Below are positions 15,120-22,436 of a stretch of 64,000 nucleotides of DNA, piece by piece (within the stretch, counting starts at the first letter, position 1; each line of letters opens with the position of its first letter). Location of the stretch: the NCBI GenBank assembly GCA_024226515.1, contig JAAELQ010000239.1, forward strand, positions 115,650 to 179,649, given 5' to 3'. A program made the translations under genes and the position numbers. The stretch comes from a bacterium. Lineage in GTDB: Bacteria; Acidobacteriota; Polarisedimenticolia; Polarisedimenticolales; Polarisedimenticolaceae. The notes beneath the pieces are model-generated. The model was given only the letters and a program-made list of their open reading frames with translations, did not search any database and was not told where the DNA came from.

Positions 15120-16139
15120 GTGCGTGCCGTCCTGTTTCGTTCCGAGGAGCGATTCGAATCGTTCGGCTCCAAGCGCGACGAGCTGGGGGTCGCGTTCGAC
15201 GTGCTCGACTTCGACGACCCGGACTGGATCGAGCACGACTTCTCCGCGGTCGACTTCGTTATCTACTACCCGTCGTTCGCGTTCACGTCCAACCACCCGC
15301 TGGCGCTGTCGCGGGTCAAGGACGACCTGATGCACCTGCACGCGCGCTGGCCGCACCTCGCGATCTACCCCGATCCCTGCCTGTCGCATTACTACAACGA
15401 CAAGTACCGACAGCACATGTTCCTCGCGTCGCGGCGCTACCCGATGCCGCCGACGATTCCGCTGGTCTCGCCGCAGGCGCTCGAGCGCGCCGCCGACGAG
15501 CTCGGCTTCCCGCTGGTGCTCAAGAACCGCTTCGGGGCGGGCGGCGAGTCCGTCTATCTCGCCTCGTCGCCCGACGAGCTGCGCGACAAGTACCGCGTGT
15601 CGGGGCTGGATGTGTGGAGCAAGGGCGGCCTCAAGCACCTCGTCGATCTGCTGGCCAAACGCGAGTTCTACTACTTTCTCATCCGCGCGCGGAAGGCGCG
15701 CTACCCGCTGCTCTCCTGGCCACTGCTGGCGCAGAAGTTCGTCGAGATGGACCGCGACCTCAAGGTCGTCGTTGGGGACGGCTCCGTCGTCGAGGCGCAC
15801 TGGCGCAGGCGGGCCGACAGCGAGATGTGGAAGATGAACATCGACGGCGGCGGTATCGGCGAGTGGGCCCGGGTGCCGCCAGCGGCGATCGAGCTGTGCG
15901 AACGGCTCGCGGCCGACCTGGGGGCGCGCTGGCTCAACGTCGACCTGATGTGTTGCGGGGACGAGTTCCTGATCGGCGAGTTCTCCCCGGTGTGGCACCA
16001 CTACGCCTACCGCGAAAAGGACAGCTTCGTGTACGCGGACGACTACAACATCCCGGTGCCGCTCGAGCAGGCGCTGGACCTCGAGGGGCTGATCGTCGGC
16101 TCGTTGATCGCGGCCGGCCAGCATGCCGGCCGGCGCTGA
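15120..16139 (+). CDS. ATP-grasp domain protein (putative carboxylate-amine ligase)
   Basis: A 339-residue protein with an ATP-grasp-like fold, the fold of enzymes that join a carboxylate to an amine or thiol through an acyl-phosphate. Supporting segments are FPLVLKNRFGAGGESVYL (nucleotide-binding lysine and Gly-rich loop, about 125-143), LAQKFVEMDRDLKVVV and WLNVDLMCCGDEFLIGEFSP (metal-binding D/E strand). The substrate is unknown. The GTG start has GGAGG eight bases upstream. It is clustered with a CapK-like adenylate enzyme and, further on, an Asp/Glu racemase, hinting at attachment of an amino acid to the polymer (inference). Confidence 0.75.
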   Translation: MRAVLFRSEERFESFGSKRDELGVAFDVLDFDDPDWIEHDFSAVDFVIYYPSFAFTSNHPLALSRVKDDLMHLHARWPHLAIYPDPCLSHYYNDKYRQHMFLASRRYPMPPTIPLVSPQALERAADELGFPLVLKNRFGAGGESVYLASSPDELRDKYRVSGLDVWSKGGLKHLVDLLAKREFYYFLIRARKARYPLLSWPLLAQKFVEMDRDLKVVVGDGSVVEAHWRRRADSEMWKMNIDGGGIGEWARVPPAAIELCERLAADLGARWLNVDLMCCGDEFLIGEFSPVWHHYAYREKDSFVYADDYNIPVPLEQALDLEGLIVGSLIAAGQHAGRR

Positions 16140-16149
16140 GGTGGGGATC

Positions 16150-17508
16150 GTGCGCTCGTTGCTCGGCCCGTTGTGGCGCTGGTGGGACGGCGGCATGGAG
16201 CCTTCGCCGCGCAATAACCCGTTCGCTTACATCGACGATCTCTCGCCCGACGAGGTGCGCTCGCGCCAGCTCGAGGGCCTGCGCTCGATTCTGCGCCACG
16301 CCGCGGGCCACGTCCCGTACTACTCGGAGCTGTTCCGAGCGCGAGGTCTCGAGCCCGACTCGATCCGCTGCGCCGCCGAGCTCGGCGCCCTGCCGCTCCT
16401 GACCAAGGAGGTCATCCGCGAGAACTTCGACGCCCTGCAGGCCAGCGGCATCCCCGAGAGTGACCGCTTGCCCGACTCGACCGGGGGGGCGACCGGGGTG
16501 CCCCTGCGCTTCTACCGCGATCGCGAGTGCTTCCGCAGGCGCGTGGCGCAGGAGCGCTACTTTGACCGCTGGCTCGGGTGGAGCATGGGCGAGCCCCTGG
16601 CACTGTTCGTTACGCACTCGCATCACGAGTCGACGTCGGGGCGCATCAAGGCGCGCATCCGCAATGCGACCTACACGCGGATGATCAGCTACGACCCGCA
16701 CGAGACCGACGAGGAGTACCTGGAAGCGTTCGCGCGCGAGTTCGCGAGGTTCCGGCCGGTCCTGATCAAGTGCTTTCCGAACTCGCTGGCCGTGTTCGCC
16801 GATTTCGTGCGCCGACGCGGGCGGCAGCTGCCGCCGGTGCGCGCGATCAGTTGCGCCGGAGAGAACCTGTATCCGCGCCAGCGGCGCCTGTTCGAGGAGA
16901 CGTTCGGGGGGCCGGTGTTCGAGAAGTACGGCACGCGCGACGCCGGCGTGATCGCCTGCGAGTGCCCGAGCCACGACGGCCTGCACGTGTTCACCGAGGG
17001 CGCGGTCGTCGAGGTGCTGCGACCCGACGGCTCCGCGGCGGCGGCGGGGGAGTCGGGGCGTGTGGTCGTCACGGACCTGTTCAACCGCGCCATGCCGCTG
17101 ATCCGCTACGACATCGGGGACATGGCGATCCCCGCCGACGATGCGCCGTGCGGCTGCGGTTCGCCGTTGCCCCGCCTGCGCCAGATTCTCGGGCGAGATC
17201 GGGACATCGTGATCGACGCCGAGGGTCGTCCGCGCGTCGGGTACCTGTTCGTCGAGACGGTGAAGGACCTCCACGCGGAGGCCCAGTTCCAGATCGTCCA
17301 GCCCGACCGTGAGCGGCTGATCGTCAGGGTGGCAGAACCCCGGCCCGGGGCCGACGTTCTGCAGCGGATCACTCGGGAGTTCGAGGGTATCGTCGGGCCC
17401 GGCATGCAGATCAGCGTCGAGTTCGTCGACGAGATCCCGCGCGATCCGTCGGGCAAGTACCGTTACGTCGTTTCCGAACTGACACGCTGGGACGCGCCGG
17501 AGGCCTGA
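16150..17508 (+). CDS. CapK/phenylacetate-CoA-ligase-like adenylate-forming enzyme
   Basis: About 452 residues of the AMP-binding superfamily, in the CapK branch common in capsule loci. Recognisable segments are LPLLTKEVIRENFDAL, the Gly/Ser/Thr-rich P-loop DSTGGATGVPLRFYRD, ISCAGENLYPRQRRLFEETF, EKYGTRDAG and GRVVVTDLFNRAMPLIRYDI, with GRDRDIV near the hinge. These enzymes activate a carboxylate as an adenylate. The acyl acceptor here is unknown. The GTG at 16150 is preferred because GAGGTGGGG lies just upstream; an in-frame ATG at 16123 inside the ATP-grasp gene is the alternative. Confidence 0.85.
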   Translation: MRSLLGPLWRWWDGGMEPSPRNNPFAYIDDLSPDEVRSRQLEGLRSILRHAAGHVPYYSELFRARGLEPDSIRCAAELGALPLLTKEVIRENFDALQASGIPESDRLPDSTGGATGVPLRFYRDRECFRRRVAQERYFDRWLGWSMGEPLALFVTHSHHESTSGRIKARIRNATYTRMISYDPHETDEEYLEAFAREFARFRPVLIKCFPNSLAVFADFVRRRGRQLPPVRAISCAGENLYPRQRRLFEETFGGPVFEKYGTRDAGVIACECPSHDGLHVFTEGAVVEVLRPDGSAAAAGESGRVVVTDLFNRAMPLIRYDIGDMAIPADDAPCGCGSPLPRLRQILGRDRDIVIDAEGRPRVGYLFVETVKDLHAEAQFQIVQPDRERLIVRVAEPRPGADVLQRITREFEGIVGPGMQISVEFVDEIPRDPSGKYRYVVSELTRWDAPEA

Positions 17509-18912
17509 GTGCGGGCAATCTTCAACCTGCCGCTGCTGGCGTATCGCGCGTTGCGCTGGAATGCGTTCCGCGGCGGGTGGTGGAGCGAGTACCGCGCGCG
17601 CCCCCCGTTCGACCCGGACCGCGTCGCCGGCCGACCGGTCGACGTGATCGTCACGCTGGTCGATCACTTCGAGCCCGCGCGCCGCTTCGGCGAGGAGGCC
17701 GCGGCCGAATCCGTCGCGTCGTGGCTCGAGCAGTACGCGTCGCGCTCCAGGGGAGTGCTCGACGCGGAAGGCCATGGGCCGCGGCACAGCTGGTTCTACC
17801 GTTCCGAGTACCGCAACGAGGCGTGTCTCGAACAGCTCTCGGCGGCAGCGTTCGACGGGCACGGCGAAGTGGAGTTGCATCTGCACCACGGCCACGACAC
17901 GCACGAGACCTTCTCGCGCAAGCTCGCCGACGGCGCTGGGTGGTGTAACCGGTTCGGCGCGTTGCTGACCGCCGAGCGCGAGCCGCGACGCAGCTTCGCC
18001 TACATCGCGGGCAACTGGGCCCTGGACAACGGCGCGGGCGACGACGCGAAGAGCGGCTGCAACACGGAGCTGCGGGCGCTGCGCGAGTGCGGTTGCTACG
18101 CCGACTTCACCTTCCCGGCGCTGGGCTCGCCCGCACAGCCGCGTCGCTGCAACTCGATCTACTACGCGACCGACGACGAACGCCCCAAGTCCTACGATCG
18201 CGGGACGGACGTCGCCGTCGGCGGCTCGCCCGAGGGCGACCTGATGCTGATCCAGGGGCCGTTGACTATCGACTGGAGCCGTGGGACGTTCGAGGGCGCC
18301 GCGCTCGAAGCGGGCGCGCCGCCGTCGCCGGCCCGGCTCGCAGCGTGGCTGAGTTCCCACGTCCATGTCGCGGGGCGGCCGGAGTGGGTGTTCGTCAAGT
18401 TGCACACGCACGGCATGCAGAGCCGCTCGGCCGTCGTCGGTGATGCGATGACCGAGACGTGGCGCGCGATGGTTCGGCAGTGGAATCGCGAGCCGTATCG
18501 CCTACACTTCGCCACGGCCCGCGAGGCCTACAACATGATCAAGGCGGCCGAGGCGGGCCACGACGGCAACCCCGACCGCTACCGTGACTTCGCGATCCCT
18601 CCGCCCGCGAACCGCAAGCTGTCGTGCAACGCGCCGTGGAAGCTGCTGTCGTACGCCGCGGATCGCGTGGCGCTCGAGATCGAGCCGCGCGAGGGGCCGG
18701 TCCGGCTGCGCTTCGCCGAGGGCCCGCTGCGCAGCCTCGAGGGGCGCTTCGCGCGCGTCGACCTGGAGACGGACGGCGACACGGTGAAACACCTGGCGGT
18801 GGCCGGGGCGGGAGAACTGACGCTGGTGCTGCGCGACGGGACGCGGCTCTGCCTGCCGGTCGAGGGCCTGGACTCGGAACTGAAGCGCGCGCGTGCGGCG
18901 GAGCGATCGTGA
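17509..18912 (+). CDS. Uncharacterised polysaccharide-deacetylase-like protein
   Basis: A 467-residue cytosolic protein (no signal peptide) that I recognise only loosely. Motifs VTLVDHFEP (about residue 48), VELHLHHGHDTHE (about 123) and FVKLHTHGM (about 296) place histidines and aspartates as in the glycoside hydrolase/deacetylase (CE4-like) superfamily. The C-terminal part (about 365-467) looks like a small beta-domain. It begins at the GTG immediately after the previous stop (TGAGTG) and ends in a GTGA overlap with the nucleotidyltransferase gene, so it belongs to the same operon. Substrate unknown. Confidence 0.65.
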   Translation: MRAIFNLPLLAYRALRWNAFRGGWWSEYRARPPFDPDRVAGRPVDVIVTLVDHFEPARRFGEEAAAESVASWLEQYASRSRGVLDAEGHGPRHSWFYRSEYRNEACLEQLSAAAFDGHGEVELHLHHGHDTHETFSRKLADGAGWCNRFGALLTAEREPRRSFAYIAGNWALDNGAGDDAKSGCNTELRALRECGCYADFTFPALGSPAQPRRCNSIYYATDDERPKSYDRGTDVAVGGSPEGDLMLIQGPLTIDWSRGTFEGAALEAGAPPSPARLAAWLSSHVHVAGRPEWVFVKLHTHGMQSRSAVVGDAMTETWRAMVRQWNREPYRLHFATAREAYNMIKAAEAGHDGNPDRYRDFAIPPPANRKLSCNAPWKLLSYAADRVALEIEPREGPVRLRFAEGPLRSLEGRFARVDLETDGDTVKHLAVAGAGELTLVLRDGTRLCLPVEGLDSELKRARAAERS

Positions 18913-20120
18913 TCGAGTGGAGCGCTCAGCGGCTGCGGCCCGAGGAGTTGCTGTGCGTGAACCTCGTCGAGCCGCGCAGGAACCCCGCCGCCCTCGTGCG
19001 GACGCTCGATTGCGACCTCGACTGGTCGCTCGTGATGTCCGTCGCCGGGCGGCACAACGTGCTGACGTTCCTGCCCGCGCTGCTCGACGCGCCCGAGGCC
19101 GCAGAACGAATTCCCGCCGGGGTGCGCAAGACGTTGCGCTCCGTGCACAAGGCGGCGATCTTCGTCGACCTGCTGCGCACCCGCGTACTGCGGGAGCTGA
19201 TCCCGGCGTTCGAGCTCGCCGGCGTGCCCGTCCTGCTGCTGAAGGGGCGGGGGCTCGCCGAGCGTCTGTACGCCAATCCCGAGCGGCGCACCTCGACCGA
19301 CACGGACCTGCTCGTGCCCTCCGAGTACCTCAAGCGCGCCGGGGCGTTGCTGGAGCAGGAGGGGTATGCCCCCAACGCGCCGGAGTTTTACACGCGCACC
19401 CACTTCCACATCCCGTACGTGCACCACTCGCGGCGCTACCACGGGATCGTCGAGCTGCACTGGAGCGTCACGCCGCAGCATTCGCTGATCCAGTTCGACA
19501 TCCCCGGCTGGTGGCGGAGAGCGCAACCGACCGAGCTGTGCTCGGGGCGGATCCTCGTGCCGGAGGCGGCGGACGAGGCGGCCCATCTCGCGTGGCACGC
19601 GTTCAACCACGGCTGTGTCGCCCTGCGCGACCTGGCCGACATCGCTCGCCTCGTCGCCGACTTCGACGACGACGACTGGCACCTGCTGCACGAGCGCTCG
19701 CGCGACACCGGCGCAATCGGGTTCGTCAAGCAGGCGATCATCCTGGGCCACGAGCTGTGGCGCACGCCGCGGACTCTGCCGCGCTTCGTGACCGAGCCGC
19801 CGCGGCCGTCGCGCTGGATCGGCCGCGCCATGTTGCGCCCCGAGACGGTCGTCACCCGCGGCCGCTACCTGTGGTGGCCGTTGCGCCAGATCAACTACTG
19901 GTCGTTGCTGCCGCGCAAGCGGACGAACTGGATCGAGCTGTGCCGCCGCACGCTACGCGACGTGTACGAGGAGCGTCCCGGGAAACGCAGCTTCTGGAAG
20001 AGTGCGCGAGCACTGGCGACGCTCGGTGTCGCACTGGCGATGTGCATCGGCGGGTTCGATATGAGAGAACACGGTGCGGTCGAGGAGACCGACCTCACCG
20101 ACAACGCAAAGAAGTACTGA
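18909..20120 (+). CDS. Nucleotidyltransferase family protein (NTP_transf_5-like)
   Basis: A 403-residue protein of the minimal-nucleotidyltransferase-like family found in polysaccharide and HPr-kinase-related loci. The catalytic region is VLLLKGRGLAERLY followed by RRTSTDTDLLVP with the aspartate pair D131/D133. Further on, VELHWSVTPQH and a His-rich helix (LAWHAFNHGCVALRDLADIARL) match the family pattern. The nucleotide and acceptor are unknown. The GTG overlaps the preceding stop (GTGA). A longer in-frame extension upstream is a shadow of the previous gene. It may work with the PqqD-like and HprK-like proteins at 4.4-5.8 kb. Confidence 0.82.
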   Translation: MIEWSAQRLRPEELLCVNLVEPRRNPAALVRTLDCDLDWSLVMSVAGRHNVLTFLPALLDAPEAAERIPAGVRKTLRSVHKAAIFVDLLRTRVLRELIPAFELAGVPVLLLKGRGLAERLYANPERRTSTDTDLLVPSEYLKRAGALLEQEGYAPNAPEFYTRTHFHIPYVHHSRRYHGIVELHWSVTPQHSLIQFDIPGWWRRAQPTELCSGRILVPEAADEAAHLAWHAFNHGCVALRDLADIARLVADFDDDDWHLLHERSRDTGAIGFVKQAIILGHELWRTPRTLPRFVTEPPRPSRWIGRAMLRPETVVTRGRYLWWPLRQINYWSLLPRKRTNWIELCRRTLRDVYEERPGKRSFWKSARALATLGVALAMCIGGFDMREHGAVEETDLTDNAKKY

Positions 20121-20123
20121 ACG

Positions 20124-20885
20124 ATGAGCGAAGTGATCGGAATCGTGGGCGGGATGGGACCCTATGCTGGTCTCGACCTGCTGCGCAAGCTGAGCGACCT
20201 GACCGCTGCGACACGGGACCAGGATCATCTGGAGCTCGTGCTGCTGTCGGTTCCGCAGGTGCCGGATCGCACGGCGTTCCTCGCGGGGCAGGCGACCGCC
20301 GATCCGGCGCCCACGATCCTCGACGCCATGCGGCGTCTCGAGCGCTCGGGCGCCGGCATCGTGGGCATGCCGTGCAACACGGCCCACGCCGCTCCGATCC
20401 TCGACCGCGTGCTCGAGAGTCTCGAGCGAGAGCGGACGGCGCTGCGCTTCGTGCACATGATCCGCGAGACGGCGGACGCGCTGCTGCAGCACGCGCGCAG
20501 GCCGCAGCGTGTCGGGTTGCTGGCGACGAACGGCACCGTGGCGAGCGGCGTCTACGACACGGCGTTCTCCGAGGCCGAACTCGAGATCGTGTACCCCGCC
20601 GACGACGTGCAGCACGGCGTGCTGCACGCGGCGATTTACGACCCCGCGTACGGCATCAAGGCCACCGGCGGCCACGTCGCACCGGAGGCGCGCGATGCGG
20701 TGCTGCGCAGCGTGCGGCACCTCGCGGACCGTGGGTGCGAGGCGGTCGTGCTCGGCTGCACGGAACTCCCGCTGGCCGTCGGGGCGAGCGACGTCGACGG
20801 CTGCCTGCTGGTCGACGCGACGGCCGTGCTGGCGCGCGCGTTGATCCGAGCGGCGGCGCCGGACAGGCTGCGGGGCGAGGGATAG
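20124..20885 (+). CDS. Aspartate/glutamate racemase family protein
   Basis: A 253-residue cofactor-independent amino-acid racemase. Both catalytic cysteines are present: C84 in GMPCNTAH and C212 in VLGCTELPL. The N-terminal IGIVGGMGPYAG is the typical first strand and loop. Such enzymes interconvert L- and D-Asp/Glu or related acids. It starts 3 bases after the nucleotidyltransferase stop and so lies in the exopolysaccharide operon, consistent with supplying a D-amino acid to decorate the polymer (inference). It may alternatively be a RacX-like broad-specificity racemase. Confidence 0.9.
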   Translation: MSEVIGIVGGMGPYAGLDLLRKLSDLTAATRDQDHLELVLLSVPQVPDRTAFLAGQATADPAPTILDAMRRLERSGAGIVGMPCNTAHAAPILDRVLESLERERTALRFVHMIRETADALLQHARRPQRVGLLATNGTVASGVYDTAFSEAELEIVYPADDVQHGVLHAAIYDPAYGIKATGGHVAPEARDAVLRSVRHLADRGCEAVVLGCTELPLAVGASDVDGCLLVDATAVLARALIRAAAPDRLRGEG

Positions 20886-20892
20886 ACGCCCG

Positions 20893-22227
20893 ATGATCGA
20901 CCGGAGCCCACGCAAGGTGTTGCTCGTGACGACGGCGTTTCCACCCAACGCCGCGGTCGGCACGTTTCGCGTGGTCAAGTTCTGCAAGTTCCTGCCCCGG
21001 TTCGGCTGGAATCCGGTCGTGTTGACACTGGAGAACCAGCCGCTCTACCCCCGAGATCCGTCGCTCATGCGGCAGGTCCCGGACTGCGTCCGGGTCTATC
21101 GCGTGGGCGGCGCGCGGCGCGGCGGAGGCGCGTCCTCGTCGTCGAACCCCGACGCGAGTTCGAACGGTTCCGCGTTGCGTTCGCTGGCCGCGTCGTGGGA
21201 TCCGTTGCGCCGGCTCACGCCGAAGCTGCGTTCGACGCTGCGCTTCCCCGACCACCACAACGCCTGGATTCCGTCCGCGGTGCGCGTCGGCCTGCAGGCG
21301 ATCGCCGACGAGCGCGTGGACGTGATCCTCTCCACGTCGCCGCCGGTCAGTTGCCATGTCGTGGCGGATGTGTTGGCGTCGCTGTGCGGGGTCCCGTACG
21401 TCACCGACTTCCGCGATCTGTGGACGCAGAACGAGGCGTACGAGTTGAGCGGGTTCCCCGTGTGGCTGCAGCGCTGCGACCGGCGCCTGGAGACCCGCGC
21501 CCTGCGCAACAGCCGCGCCATCGTCACCGCGTCGCCCACGTTCTCGCGGCAGATTCGCGAGCTGTGCCCCGGCGACGCTGAGAAGAGCCGGGTCGTCACG
21601 ATCACGAACGGCCTCGACCCGGACGACTTCGCCGGGGTCGAGGTTCCGCAACGCAAGTCGGACACGTTCCGCATCGTGCACCTCGGCAGTCTGTACGGTC
21701 ACCGCGACCCGGCGGGTTTCCTGGAGGTCCTGCGGCAGTGGGTCGAGCGACGGCCCGAGACGAAGCAGGACGTCGAGGTCTCGTTCGTCGGGGACACGCG
21801 CGAGGCGGACCTGAAGTCGGTCGGCCGCGAGCTGCGCGACGTGCTGCGCGTCGAGCCGCACATCCCGCACGCGGAGGTGCTGGGCCGACTGTGGGGCGCT
21901 CAGGTGCTGCTGCTGATCCTCGGCAACAACGCCGCGTCGCGGGGCGTCATTCCGGCGAAGCTGTTCGATTATCTGGCCAGCAGCCGCCCGATCCTCGCCT
22001 TCGTGCCTCCGGACGGCGAGGCCGCCCGCATCGTGCGGCGCTACGACGCCGGGTTGGTGCTGACGCCGGGACAGTGTGAGGGCGCGATCCGCTTTCTCGA
22101 CGCGCGTTTCGACGAGTGGCGCGCGCGGCGCCACGCCGAGCCGGCACGGTTACGGATTCCCGAGGAATTCCACCGCGCGACGCTGGCCGGCGCGATGGCC
22201 GAGGTGCTCGAGGGCGCCCGCCGGTGA
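20893..22227 (+). CDS. Family 4-type glycosyltransferase (GT-B)
   Basis: A 444-residue GT-B glycosyltransferase. The N-terminal domain begins with KVLLVTTAFPPNAAVGTFRV, followed by a variable Ser/Asn-rich loop (about 75-95). The C-terminal domain has FRIVHLGSLYGHRDPAGFLE, HIPHAEVLGRLWGAQVLLLI and the donor-site segment GVIPAKLFDYLASSRPILAF. It probably adds a sugar during repeat-unit assembly. It ends the continuous part of the exporter arm; a 209-base gap with a sigma-54 promoter follows. Confidence 0.9.
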   Translation: MIDRSPRKVLLVTTAFPPNAAVGTFRVVKFCKFLPRFGWNPVVLTLENQPLYPRDPSLMRQVPDCVRVYRVGGARRGGGASSSSNPDASSNGSALRSLAASWDPLRRLTPKLRSTLRFPDHHNAWIPSAVRVGLQAIADERVDVILSTSPPVSCHVVADVLASLCGVPYVTDFRDLWTQNEAYELSGFPVWLQRCDRRLETRALRNSRAIVTASPTFSRQIRELCPGDAEKSRVVTITNGLDPDDFAGVEVPQRKSDTFRIVHLGSLYGHRDPAGFLEVLRQWVERRPETKQDVEVSFVGDTREADLKSVGRELRDVLRVEPHIPHAEVLGRLWGAQVLLLILGNNAASRGVIPAKLFDYLASSRPILAFVPPDGEAARIVRRYDAGLVLTPGQCEGAIRFLDARFDEWRARRHAEPARLRIPEEFHRATLAGAMAEVLEGARR

Positions 22228-22303
22228 CGTTCTCGTAAGTCCAGGGTGCGCTGAGCGTAACCCCGGCGGGCCCGGCGGGTGTCGCCGGAAGTCTATGCAG
22301 GGA

Positions 22304-22321
22304 CAGATCTTCTTTGATCTG
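22304..22321. promoter_or_regulatory. Inverted repeat upstream of the sigma-54 promoter
   Basis: CAGATC, six bases (TTCTTT), GATCTG: a perfect 6-bp inverted repeat 40 bases upstream of the -24 element. A candidate binding site for an NtrC-type activator, though a hairpin ending the previous transcript is also possible (no T-tract follows). Confidence 0.35.
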
Positions 22322-22361
22322 CGGCCCCGGAGATCCGGTGGGCGCCGCAGCACGACTTGCC

Positions 22362-22377
22362 TGGCTCGTGAATTGCT
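22362..22377 (+). promoter_or_regulatory. Sigma-54 (-24/-12) promoter
   Basis: TGGCTCGTGAATTGCT matches the consensus TGGCACG-N4-TTGCW at all but one fixed position. The invariant GG (22363-22364) and GC (22375-22376) are separated by exactly 10 bases. Start is expected near 22388, about 49 bases before the ATG at 22437. Confidence 0.75.
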
Positions 22378-22436
22378 CTAAATTTGACGACCGGTGCACC
22401 CCCCTGTGCCGCGACGAATCCTCGAGGTTATCGCTG

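Noticed and set aside
13650..18411. Long minus-strand open frames (854 and 825 codons) across the exopolysaccharide genes
   Set aside because: They run antisense to several well-supported plus-strand genes with clear motifs and coupled starts, and have no recognisable domains.
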